The translations under genes were made by a program, and so were the position numbers. This document shows, piece after piece, positions 1-8,957 of a DNA stretch of 64,000 nucleotides. Location: NCBI RefSeq assembly GCF_954871325.1, contig NC_088776.1:8129985-8193984 (forward strand), in the 5' to 3' direction. Position 1 is the stretch's first letter. Every line of letters starts with the position of its first letter. The notes under the pieces were generated by a model, which was not told the origin of the DNA, did no database searches, and saw only the letters and a list, made by a program, of their open reading frames with translations. Origin of the DNA: Gordionus sp. m RMFG-2023 (taxonomy: Eukaryota > Nematomorpha > Gordioida > Chordodea > Parachordodidae).

Positions 1-1
1 G

Positions 2-91
2 GAAAATAATTTATTTAAACAATTAAATATTGATGAAATTATAAATTCTTTTGCTTTCTCTTCCCCTAATTTATCTAAATTATTAATTTAA
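2..91 (+). CDS. C-terminal end of a gene cut by the window edge
   Basis: An open frame runs from the window edge for 29 codons to a TAA at 89-91 (it ends ...FSSPNLSKLLI). It is rich in Asn, Leu and Ser and has no recognisable domain. AATAAA motifs follow at about 140-160, as expected downstream of a real stop codon. It could be the last exon of a gene lying mostly to the left. With only 29 codons in AT-rich DNA it could also be chance. Confidence 0.35.
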   Translation, partial: ENNLFKQLNIDEIINSFAFSSPNLSKLLI

Positions 92-281
92 AAATAATAT
101 TTTTAAAGCATATATTTTTTACATTATATTTATATTATAATAAATATTGATGCAATAAAAATTATTTTTGAAATTTATTGGTGTCAAAAAATAATTTACA
201 ATGGGGGGGGGGGGGTACTTTAGGGGGGTATTCTGCTTCTATCCCTCAAAAAGTGTAGGGGTCACTGTATGATATATGACC

Positions 282-680
282 ATTTCTTTTTTTATCATTA
301 TATCCGACAATCTTTAAAAGCTGGTCGATTTATAAATTCTGTATATTGAGATATATTTATCTTTAAATTTTATTTGTGATTCTTAAAATTGCCAATTACA
401 CGGATCGGATCCCACTATGAATCCAGCCTTAGTCGTAACCCTAAAGTCATAATTTGCAAAATAACACGATTACCACATTGCTAATTCTTTTTTTAAATAT
501 AATTCAACATATAAATTTAACACCATTTTTAGTGAAATTATCTGCAAACTCCTATCTTTTAAACCATTAATTTCAGTTTTTTGATAGCTCCCCTCCCCCC
601 CCCCCCTAAATTAATTGTATTACATTAACCAACCCATTTTATATATTTTATCTTCTAGATTTCACTTTACTCCTGCATAT
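282..680 (+). repeat. dispersed repeat, copy 1 (second copy at 7885-8260)
   Basis: About 400 bp is shared in direct orientation with 7885-8260. Shared blocks include TATCCGACA, CGGATCCCACTAT, ATTGCTAATTCTTTTT and GATTTCACTTTACT, in the same order and spacing. No terminal inverted repeat or target duplication was found. It ends just where the LINE-derived sequence begins, so it may be an upstream part of that element or an independent repeat. A C12 run lies inside this copy. Confidence 0.6.
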
Positions 681-849
681 CCTCTCTGTCTTGAGAGCCC
701 GTTATACACAACAAAACATCCTGACCCCTTGCTTCTGCAGTCAATAGATCAACTTCTCTCTAGTCGATCCTCCCTCATCGGCACTACAAAAGGATTAGGA
801 TAAACCTCTAGTTTACTACTCCGTTGCATACCTTAAATTGAGGAGCTAG

Positions 850-1435
850 CCCTAGGACCATCTTCTACTCTTCTCCATTTTCCAGAGAGCGGGTACGAAT
901 TTCTTGAAGCTTTCCAATCGCGAAATCTTGAACAGCTCCTAAACGATGAGCTACGTCATACCATTGGTCTTAGACTCAATTGTCATATGGTGATACCATA
1001 TCACTGTATCCTCTGTCAAATATCGGTCAACTCCAAAGACCCTCATTCTTTGCACTGCAAGCGCTTTAGAGGCAGATTCATTAGGCATTCAAAATGCAAT
1101 CACACTATAGGACCTTGAAACCTGCGGGCATCCTGTCAACCCTCGAGCCTAGTGGCCTTTACAATTCCGATAAGCGACCTGATGGTTCGGCCATAATCTC
1201 TTCGAAGAGGGAGGAATTCCTAACCTGGGATTTCTCATGCATTGATTCTGTTGCCCCTTCCAATATAAATAGTGATGCTCTAATAACACCGAGACGAATA
1301 AACTCGCTAAATATTCGCCATCGCTACGTGTCAACTATACGTTCCTACCACTTATCGCTACGAACCCTAACATCGTTCGGCTCTCCTGCCCTGGTCCTTT
1401 AAAGAGCTGAAAAAACTGATCTCTGACAGCAAAAA
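850..1435 (+). mobile_element. LINE fossil: C-terminal zinc knuckle plus RPDG endonuclease-like block
   Basis: This segment is much richer in GC than its surroundings. One frame reads an amphipathic block followed by CILCQ...HSLHC at about 1005-1058, a CCHC-type knuckle. After a frame change near 1110 a second frame gives LEPSGLY...KRPDG...LTWDFSCIDSVAPSN and a terminal helix. This order of knuckle, RPDG and WD-(T/S)C resembles the C-terminal region of non-LTR retrotransposon proteins, where RPD...D is typical of the restriction-like endonuclease class. The frame break shows it is dead. Only the 3' end of the element is present, as expected for a 5'-truncated LINE. The class assignment rests on motif memory, not on a search. 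Confidence 0.6.
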
Positions 1436-1885
1436 TTAATGACTTTATATAATTGTGATTTATTAATATTATATTTTTTTTCCAATAGTTGTGAAATTAT
1501 AACTTATCTTGTAATTTATAATCATTTTTTACTTTATACTAAGCTTTTCACATTTTTATTATAATTATCAATATTGATTTTTAGTTTTATTTAATTTCCA
1601 ACCTAATAAAATAAATGTAACAAATTACTTCTATGTTTTAAATATATATATTTTAAAAAAAAATTAATAGATATATTATTAAATTTTAAAGGAAAAAAAA
1701 AATAATGATCACAATATAAATATTTAAAAATTAATTTTGGTTCAAATTTTTTTAAAATTATTTATAGTAAATTTGACAATAAACAACGAATTATTTATGA
1801 CTAAATTTTAAATTTCTCCCATTTTAAATAAATATATTTTATGTAAAATTCTATAATTTATTTCGCAATTGTCTTGGTAGTTATT
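1436..1885. other. AT-rich spacer
   Basis: Gene-free AT-rich sequence between the LINE remnant and the 3' end of the minus-strand receptor gene. A TTTATT at 1857-1862, which is AATAAA on the minus strand, is a candidate polyadenylation signal for that gene. Confidence 0.5.
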
Positions 1886-3133
1886 TTATTTCGCACGAAA
1901 GAACAATTTTATAATGTTTTTTACGTCTGGGTCAAAAAAGATGTTGATATAAACTTCGAGGAAAGGATAAATATATCTTAAAGTTAATAACATTAAATGA
2001 AGACCTCTTTCAGAAGGTTTCACGAGTTTAACAGGGAATGTATTTTTAGTGATAAGGACATAAATGATGAAGGGTAAATTCGAGGCAATTAGACTCATAT
2101 TTTGGGCTATGATTAATTTGTAATATTTATTATTTTTGTTGTACCTTTGCGATATTTCTACCTTCATATTATTACTTTTTAAATGAGATTGGATGAGAAG
2201 ATTTATTGTACTGCTTGGTTTTTTACTGATATTATTGTGTTTGCTGTTTAATTTATTTATATAAAGGGAGTTGACGGATCTCTGATTAATTTCTAATAAA
2301 TTATTAGATTTTTCGAGACATCTGGGCTCATTTTGAATTTGGCATTGTGTAGTACCAACACGATTGATGAAGGCAAAAATATTCAGAATCTTCTTCTGAT
2401 TTTCATTATTTTTCACGGTTTGGGATGTGATCTTATTTTTCTTCATTTTCCAAATCGCGCCATACAATTCGAAATTACCTATAATAGTTAACAATATTGG
2501 CGTAACGTACATAAGAAAATTATCGTAAGAGTGCAGCCAGGACTTATTAACCCCTTTGGCATAGTAGACTGTGACATTGTAAGAGGATACGTTAGGGTTG
2601 TTTCTATCTTCTCTCATGAAAATTTCTTTATTTATTTTTAACAAATCGGCCTTATATATAAGAGGTAAGGAGAAGATGAAATTTATAAAAGTAAAGACGC
2701 AAGCCATTGCTAAAACATTGCGTTTTGTAGTCAATTTCTTGTAAACCAATGGTTTTCTGAGAGCAACAATTCTATCGGCAACAATTATGACGTTTATCCA
2801 ATTAATGTTAAATCTAAAAAATTCTTCCAAAGGAAATGTTAACTTAGCTATGAAGAAGCCAATATAATAATTGGTTATCATATCTAGTTTTAAGTATGTT
2901 GCGACAGGCCAAAATAAGTGGCATATACATGATAGCATATCGCTCAAAATTAGGTAATATATGTAGATGTAAAAATGACTATGCCTTTTGAGTTTGAAAG
3001 CGCAAAAAAAGTAAATAAAATTACCAATTATACCCAGAACGATTGCGAATAAATTAACACTAATAAATAGTTTAGAATATATTGATGTTTGCATGTAAGA
3101 TGAATATTCTTCAAATTCTTTTAATTCGTTCAT
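1886..3133 (-). CDS. rhodopsin-like (class A) G-protein-coupled receptor, 415 aa, single exon
   Basis: A plasma-membrane receptor that probably signals through heterotrimeric G proteins; the ligand is unknown. Seven hydrophobic segments are visible: TM1 at about 22-46 with the GN pair (N38), TM2 about 54-78 with the LSD motif (D65), TM3 about 92-118 ending in DRI (120-122, a DRY variant), TM4 about 138-160, TM5 about 206-228 with P212, TM6 about 338-361 with P354, and TM7 about 378-400 ending in DPDVKN in place of NPxxY. Intracellular loop 3 is long (about 232-335) and rich in Asn, Lys and Ser. I see no cysteine at the top of TM3, so the usual extracellular disulphide may be absent. ATG at 3131-3133 is the first in frame, and the frame is uninterrupted. 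It is not an obvious sister of the receptors at 37-42 kb. Small-peptide receptors such as FMRFamide-like types are the closest in feel, but that is inference. Confidence 0.8.
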   Translation of the reverse strand: MNELKEFEEYSSYMQTSIYSKLFISVNLFAIVLGIIGNFIYFFCAFKLKRHSHFYIYIYYLILSDMLSCICHLFWPVATYLKLDMITNYYIGFFIAKLTFPLEEFFRFNINWINVIIVADRIVALRKPLVYKKLTTKRNVLAMACVFTFINFIFSLPLIYKADLLKINKEIFMREDRNNPNVSSYNVTVYYAKGVNKSWLHSYDNFLMYVTPILLTIIGNFELYGAIWKMKKNKITSQTVKNNENQKKILNIFAFINRVGTTQCQIQNEPRCLEKSNNLLEINQRSVNSLYINKLNSKHNNISKKPSSTINLLIQSHLKSNNMKVEISQRYNKNNKYYKLIIAQNMSLIASNLPFIIYVLITKNTFPVKLVKPSERGLHLMLLTLRYIYPFLEVYINIFFDPDVKNIIKLFFRAK

Positions 3134-3640
3134 TCTTTATAGCTATGAAATAGGATTATTATAATTTTATATGCAAATAAAAACGATTGAAATCTTAAAC
3201 TAATAAGTATTATATATAGAAAATTGATATATATTTTTTTAATTAACATCACAGCATGAGTTTTAGAAAGAGTTAATTTATAATTTTAAGAAATAACACT
3301 CAATAACTTTAATTATTGTCTGTTCCCCTATCTCTAAATTATTTTTTTTACAAAAAAACCTACAGGTATAAATTTTAAAAAATTAATTTATTTACAGTTA
3401 TATTTCTATTTTAATTTCTTTTCATTGATATATTCCCCTTTTCAAGTGTTATTTATTATAGAGCAATTTTTATAAAAATATAGTATTTTAAACTTTTCTG
3501 GAAAGAGTATTTATTTCATCAATCGTGTTATCGTTATAATATGATGGTCTTAAATTTTCATATAATTAAGGCATTTTCGTGGGCTTTGGCACATATTAAA
3601 ATTAGATAGATTGATGGAATACGAAGTATAGCCTAAAGGC
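3134..3640. other. AT-rich upstream flank of the receptor gene
   Basis: No coding frame, repeat or clear promoter motif was found in this stretch, which is the 5' flank of the receptor on the minus strand. Confidence 0.4.
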
Positions 3641-3647
3641 GAGATTG

Positions 3648-4060
3648 GTTTAGAGGTCTGTAATGGGCGAAAACCCGAATGCCTGTCCTCATTGCTTTAT
3701 TTTTAACCCACGTGCCCGCACATGGTTTTTAAAAAGAAATTACCCGCTTGCCTGCCCATTCATCTAAATAATTTACTTAACCCGCCTGCCCAATGTTTAA
3801 AAATTATTTTAGTGGTAAGTTTGGTTCTCTCTTTATTTTATTTATATGTAAGTTTAGATGACAAATATGCAATATTATGAAATAAGAAAAATAACTCTTA
3901 ATAAATATAAGTTCTTTCACTCATTTCGTGAGAAAGATAAATCTAATTTACCTGCCCACCCATTGTTTAAAAATATTTTCAACCTGCCCGTTCACCTATC
4001 CAAAAATTTTAAAAAATTTAACGCGGGCATAATTGGGTTTCGTCTAAGTCTAGTCTAGTG
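3648..4060. repeat. degenerate GC-striped repeat (AGAGGTCTGTAATGGGC start)
   Basis: The segment starts with AGAGGTCTG, like the CAGAGA-CTGCA ends of the small hAT-type elements elsewhere in the window. It carries several internal CCCGCCTGCCCA-like blocks in otherwise AT-rich DNA (about 3680, 3735, 3780, 3950 and 3985). Its right edge is unclear, around 4020-4060. It is probably an old non-autonomous element. Confidence 0.35.
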
Positions 4061-4302
4061 GGAATTTCAATTTTAGACCCCAAACCGGCCTGAAAGCTTA
4101 TGGATATAGCTTTTTCAGCTATTGTCTCCACCATCGGTGTCACGTCAGTTAAAAGTTCTGCAGTCATGAATGTGGCAGCTGTCATTAACATGAAGTGTTT
4201 ATTAAGCCCAACTTCTTTTTGAGTTGTTTTATCTATAATAATAGGGTTTCTAAATTGCTTTACCGAATCAGCAGGTTTTGTTATCTCAGATGAAGTATCC
4301 AT
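4018..4302 (-). CDS. unrecognised 94-codon frame, probably chimeric at its 3' end
   Basis: The frame opens with ATG at 4300-4302 and reads MDTSSEITKPADSVKQ..., then VGLNKHFMLMTAATFMTAELL..., with amphipathic and acidic stretches that look coding. Its last 25 or so codons run into the GC-striped repeat. Directly upstream on the minus strand (about 4435-4310) another coding-looking frame, MWKIHKRFEQEKYVPEIL..., ends one frame out. The two might be one broken gene or two exons with an unseen junction. I do not recognise a family. It lies beside a Gypsy fragment, so a transposon origin is possible. Confidence 0.25.
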   Translation of the reverse strand: MDTSSEITKPADSVKQFRNPIIIDKTTQKEVGLNKHFMLMTAATFMTAELLTDVTPMVETIAEKAISISFQAGLGSKIEIPTRLDLDETQLCPR

Positions 4303-4529
4303 GTTGTTATCGACTCTGGTTTTTAAATGTCTGATGTGTACTTAATTGAGCTAAAATCTCGGGCACATATTTTTCTTGTTCAAACCTTTTATGTATTTTC
4401 CACATAATAATTTTCTTTCTCCTTCTCATCACATTGTGGTTTAAGTTAATTTAAACAGGCCTTGTTGTTAAAATTTTAACATATGTGATGTTAAAAGTAT
4501 TTTGTGAATGTATGCGGCTTCTTTTCCCA

Positions 4530-4600
4530 CCTGATATTTCAACAGCCGATAACGTTTTTGACGCAAATGCAATAGGTTTATCCCCGTATGAGATAATATT
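4530..4600 (-). mobile_element. Ty3/Gypsy-type LTR retrotransposon fossil: RNase H fragment
   Basis: The minus strand carries a short block reading YGDKPIAFASKTLSAVE, the conserved RNase H start of Ty3/Gypsy polyproteins. The rest of the element is not recognisable here. It is an old, broken fragment. Confidence 0.55.
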
Positions 4601-4682
4601 GCACTGATTTTATAATTTGATCCGTTACTAGCGCTGGGCTTGTTTTAATAATATATTTATTTATTTATTATTGTCTAAAGCG

Positions 4683-5018
4683 CAATGACATATAATAATA
4701 CCTAGACTGACGATTCATTCATTAAAATGCATTTTTAAGCGTCGTTAAAAGCAAATCAGCTGGACCCGCCATTTTGGTAACCTTTATAATAATTATTTTC
4801 ATGTTAAAAACTAATATTAAATTGATAACTTACTTTCTTATATCTCGATGATCAGGCAATTCTTTAATAAAGTTTGCATCAGATATAATATAAAATTAGG
4901 CTCTCGTTTAAAATTTTAATATTTATTACAGTAACCAAGATGGCGTCTCTATCTGATTTGTATTGATGTACACTTTTAATGAATGAATCGTCAGTCTAGG
5001 TATTATTATATGTCATTG
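4683..5018. mobile_element. hAT-type MITE, 336 bp, perfect long terminal inverted repeats
   Basis: The ends are inverted copies of each other for about 45 bp with no mismatch seen, starting CAATGACATATAATAATACC. The element is flanked by an exact 8-bp direct repeat, CTAAAGCG, at 4675-4682 and 5019-5026. The 8-bp duplication and CA-start ends fit the hAT superfamily. There is no coding capacity, so it is non-autonomous. The perfect ends suggest fairly recent insertion. Confidence 0.9.
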
Positions 5019-5300
5019 CTAAAGCGTTAATTTCATTTTGACTTTACATGTCAATTTAAATGTTTTTTATTTTAATGCGTCAATTTATAATATTAACGAT
5101 TAATTTAATTGACCAAGTTATATGACCGTATTTATGTATTAATATAAAAAGATACCGTAAATTTTATATTATCGACGATACTTATTATGATTAAAAAATG
5201 ATATTCAAACAAATAAAATCTTTGTCTTAAAAAACCTTAATTTTTAATGAATATAAAAGAGTTCTGATTAGATAAATAGTTAACAATAAAATATAAATTC

Positions 5301-5400
5301 TCAATCATTACTACCGCCTACCAGACTAAAATATACATTGTCAATCAATACTACCGCTAACCAATTATATTATCAATCACTACTACCGACTACTAGACTA
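5301..5400. repeat. imperfect short tandem repeat (TCAATCA-TACTACCG)
   Basis: Three diverged units begin with TCAATCA(T/A/C)TACTACC at 5301, 5341 and 5372, each followed by a variable AT-rich tail containing CCAGACTAA or a relative. No coding frame. It lies in AT-rich spacer DNA between two MITEs. Confidence 0.6.
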
Positions 5401-5732
5401 ATATAATCAGTTAATATCAGTGCCTACATTTTATAAAACTAATCAACTTTCCTATAATTAGAATAAAATAAGAAAAACTTACTCTAAATTCTTAAAAAGA
5501 TCTTTTCTTCATAAAATAATCATAAACATTTTCATTTTTCAAAATATATTTTCACAATTTAAATTCATAATACTCGAAAAATGAAAATTTACAAAAAAAA
5601 ATTATAAGTAAAAAAAAAATATAATAATTATTATTTATTATTTTTTATAATTTGTTTAATCTCCGACCAATCAACAATAGGCAATATTGTTGATTTACAT
5701 CTACATTTAAATTTCATATTGTAACTTAAAAC

Positions 5733-5928
5733 TATTGTTGTTAAACGGTTCGTTTTGAGCCGATTTTCGGCTAATTAAGTATTTTAGCCAGTCGAGATTT
5801 CGCTAATTGATGTATAGACCTGGGCCATCTATGAACAAAATCTTCAGGCTTGCATAATATTATTCTGCATAAAATATTGAGCTAGCCGTTTAAAAAATCG
5901 GCTCAAATCGAGCCGATTGACAACACTA
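5733..5928. mobile_element. hAT-type MITE, 196 bp (same family as 8723-8949)
   Basis: The terminal inverted repeats begin TATTGTTGTTAAACGG and, from the other end, TAGTGTTGTCAATCGG, with GAGCCGATTT blocks inside. It is flanked by an 8-bp direct repeat, CTTAAAAC, at 5725-5732 and 5929-5936. The second copy has the same ends and its own 8-bp duplication. It lies directly against a Gypsy polyprotein fossil and apparently inserted into it. Confidence 0.88.
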
Positions 5929-6540
5929 CTTAAAACTAGGACATATATGATTGTGTTTTTTAGAAACTTTATTGCATCCTCTATCTCTAATTCCCATTTC
6001 AACTCTTTATTTTTATGCAATACTTTATATAGTAGTGTGGCTATTGTTGAAAATTTTGGTATATATTTATTAAAGTAATTTGTTAACCCTAAAAATAGTT
6101 CCTCCTTTTTTTTTGGCGCCGGAGTTTACGTTATTACATCTAAATGATTTATAGTTCGCGATATACGTTCTTTATTAAATTTGTGCCTTAAAAATTATAT
6201 CTCTTCAGCAAAAAATTTATATTTGTCAAAATTTAATTGTTAACACCTTATACAAATTGTTTTCATGCTCCTCATTAATTAACCTGTTTACCATTTTGTC
6301 ATCCAAATTAACTGCTGTTCTTGGTAGACCTTTTAGTAGTGAATTGATAGCACGTTGATATCGCTGGAGATGAAGCATTTCTAAATGGTAGTCGATTATA
6401 TCGATATAATCTATTTGGGATGTTGATACCCTCGTATCTCTTTGAGTCGTTGTCCGATTCGATTTGATTGTAGGCATTGGATAAAGTACAAAATCAGGCG
6501 CGTAACCGGGGGGAATGTAAAACCAATGCATGCTAATATT
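5929..6540 (-). mobile_element. Ty3/Gypsy LTR retrotransposon fossil: reverse transcriptase to RNase H junction
   Basis: Minus-strand frames carry recognisable polyprotein blocks in the right order: an RT block (LLKGLPRTAVNLDDKMV, the YLDD-type active-site region), then an FFA...FL-H block, then the GLTNYFNKYIPKFSTIA and LKWELE blocks that join RT to RNase H. It is broken in several places. The left edge is where MITE 5733-5928 sits. Short patches at 4.5 kb and 22.2-22.5 kb belong to the same superfamily, but I cannot say they are one element. Confidence 0.75.
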
Positions 6541-7549
6541 TTATAGATTCTTGGTTGGGAACTTTGCTCAGTTAAATATGTACTGTTAATCGTTTTTCGG
6601 ATATACCGACAGATTCTAATAGTTCCATTCTTTTTTAAGATATGGACTAGGTGCGGCTATACGAGAAAAGGTTATATTTCAATTATTTTTAATTTTACTA
6701 ATTTAAAGTTTCATCAATTTTAACTTTCTACGCTAATGGTATCGGACGTGTCTTGAAGGATTATTCTCTTGCATTTTCCTTTAAAGTTATTTTGCTTTAA
6801 AAATTAATGTTTATAATTTTGGCTAAATAACTGAACGAATTTCACCTTATGATTTGTCTTACCTACCATTTTATTTAATGTATTTACATCATGGATTACT
6901 TGTTATAAATTTTGGGATAATATCTTAAAGTATCTCTATCAATTATATTCTTTCCATTATTTGTAATAATAAAATCTAAATTCATTTGTTTAATTTTCAA
7001 AATTATATTTCTAAATACAATAAATAATATTAATATTTGTATGTATATGTTTTTTTTTTGTATATTTATATATGGGTGTAAATCAAATGTTTTCTTATTT
7101 AGTAATGATACCGCAGTTCCATGATACAGCAGCTCCAGTTTCTAACAAAAATATAAGAGACAATTATAATATAAATTTTTTGCTTCCATTACTGGCCCCT
7201 AGTGACTTGGAGATTCTTATATATTTAATTTATTTCCTACATAGATTGATTCTAATAAGTGTTTGCTACATAGCCGGCGTGAAATTCGGAATGGGTAAAA
7301 AAGAAATAAATATTTGAAATTTTTTTTTTTTTTACAAAAAAATTCAAATAAAAGGGGGAATTAAAATTGGAAATTATACATAAATTAAAGAAGTATTAAA
7401 AATATATGTAGAAGAAAAAAAATTCCCATTCTGCCATAAATTTTTGATTTCTGATCTGGCTAGTTTCCTAACATTTATCTCCGAATATTGATTTTCCAAA
7501 ATTACTCAATTAAATGTTTCTATTTTCTTTTGTCTTTATTAATAATTAT
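6541..7549. other. AT-rich region with no supported gene
   Basis: An 81-codon ATG frame at 7072-7317 (plus strand) contains one hydrophobic stretch but no known motif, and is probably chance. The rest is AT-rich with homopolymer runs. Confidence 0.4.
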
Positions 7550-7725
7550 CAGAGACCTGCAGAGGTACCATTTGCACTAACCGGCCAGGATTATCTTTTA
7601 AGAAAAAAGTCCGGACTTTATATTTTTAGGCCCTTATTTTTATTAAAAATATTTTTTTAACTTTCATATGCAATAATGTCAATCTAAAATATTTGGTTTT
7701 AAAATATATGGCCCGGTTTATTCCT
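7550..7725. repeat. CAGAGACCTGCA-type hAT element, right end not found
   Basis: It begins CAGAGACCTGCAGAGGTACC and contains ATTTGCAC, AATATTTGG-TTTTAAAATAT and GGCCCGG blocks in the same order as the complete copy at 20773-21009. No matching right terminal repeat is visible, so the copy looks truncated. Confidence 0.55.
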
Positions 7726-7884
7726 TATACCCATTTGGAGATAAGGTAGGGTCTATCATCAAAAATAATTTTAAAATCATAAATCCAAAGTGATTGAAAT
7801 ATAAATATATAGATAAGATATAGGACAGTTTTTAAGTATACGAGGATTTTGATAGTCCTCTCCCTAATAAATGGAATTTCTTTC

Positions 7885-8260
7885 TTTTTTTATCATTCTA
7901 TCCGACACCATTTAACAGCTGATCTATTTAAAGAAAGTGTTTATGAGTTGGATCTTTCTTTAAATTATATTTGCAATTCTTAATCACTCAACTACATGCC
8001 AGATCGGATCCCACTATAAATCTAGGCTTACTCGTAACCGTCAAGTTATAATTTGCAATATAAATTGATCAGAATCACCATATTGCTAATTCTTTTTAAA
8101 AATATAATTATAAAATTTAATCACCATTTTTAGTAAAATTTTCTGACCTTTTATTTTCAGTTCTTTGATAGCTTTTTTTCCCACCTTTAAATTATTTGTA
8201 TTACATTAGCCCGTTTTATATATTTTTTCTTATAGATTTCACTTTACTTCCTGTATATAT
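7885..8260 (+). repeat. dispersed repeat, copy 2 (first copy at 282-680)
   Basis: It matches 282-680 across almost its full length, with blocks such as CAGATCGGATCCCACTAT, CACCATATTGCTAATTC and GATTTCACTTTACTT. The similarity stops near 8260, where copy 1 goes on into LINE-derived sequence. It has no coding capacity. Confidence 0.6.
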
Positions 8261-8722
8261 TATAACTTATTGTATTATGATTTTTGTATTCTGGGGATTA
8301 ATATTATACCCCATAGTATTTATTATAAGAATTGGAGTGCTCCATGTGCAAAGTTAAAACTAGGGAAAAAATATTCGTTTATATTCTAATATGAGAAAAA
8401 CAGCTAGATCAAGTAAAGTAAAAAATGAAAGATTTATACCTAATAAGAGCATAAAAAATTTTACTCAAAAAATTTATATGAGCGGTTATAGATAGCATTA
8501 AAACATTCTATGAATATTTTTTGCTCAAAATGCTCTATTTCAATATTATCTTTTAGAATTTAAAAAATAAATGCAAAAGTAATCTATATAACTTCTACAT
8601 ATAATCAAATTATATAATATAATCACAAATTTTTTTTTCTTTAATTCGAATTTATTCATAGAAATAATAATTTAGCTTAATAAACAATTATGCCTATGTT
8701 TATTTAACGCACAACACATGAT

Positions 8723-8949
8723 TAGTGTCGTTAAAAGGCTCGTTTTGAACCGATTTTTACAAACGGCTAACTCAATATTTTAGCCAGAAAAATATTGCCT
8801 AAGCCCCGAGATTTCGATAATAGATGTCCAAACCTTTGTTCCTTCTACAAACAAAATCTTCAGGGTTCGCATAATATTATTCTAGATGAAATATTGAGTT
8901 AGCCGTTTTTAAAAACCGGCTCAAAACGAGCCGTTTAACAACAACACTA
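8723..8949. mobile_element. hAT-type MITE, 227 bp, exact 8-bp target duplication
   Basis: The ends are TAGTGTCGTTAAAAGGCTCG and, reading inwards from the right, TAGTGTTGTTGTTAAACGGC. Long GAGCCGGTTTTTAAAAACGG-type inverted repeats follow. It is flanked by CACATGAT at 8715-8722 and 8950-8957. It is the same family as 5733-5928; the central third differs between the two copies. No coding capacity. Confidence 0.92.
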
Positions 8950-8957
8950 CACATGAT

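Noticed and set aside
3640-3720. tRNA-like or GC-rich RNA gene
   Set aside because: No cloverleaf or box A/B arrangement; the GC-rich blocks fit the degenerate MITE family.
6226-6531. 101-codon minus-strand frame that first looked like a small host gene
   Set aside because: Its C-terminal half matches the RT active-site region of Ty3/Gypsy elements, and the flanking sequence continues the same polyprotein, so it is a fossil.
7072-7317. 81-codon ATG frame with a hydrophobic stretch
   Set aside because: No motif, no splice context and AT-rich chance composition. A single hydrophobic run is common in such DNA.
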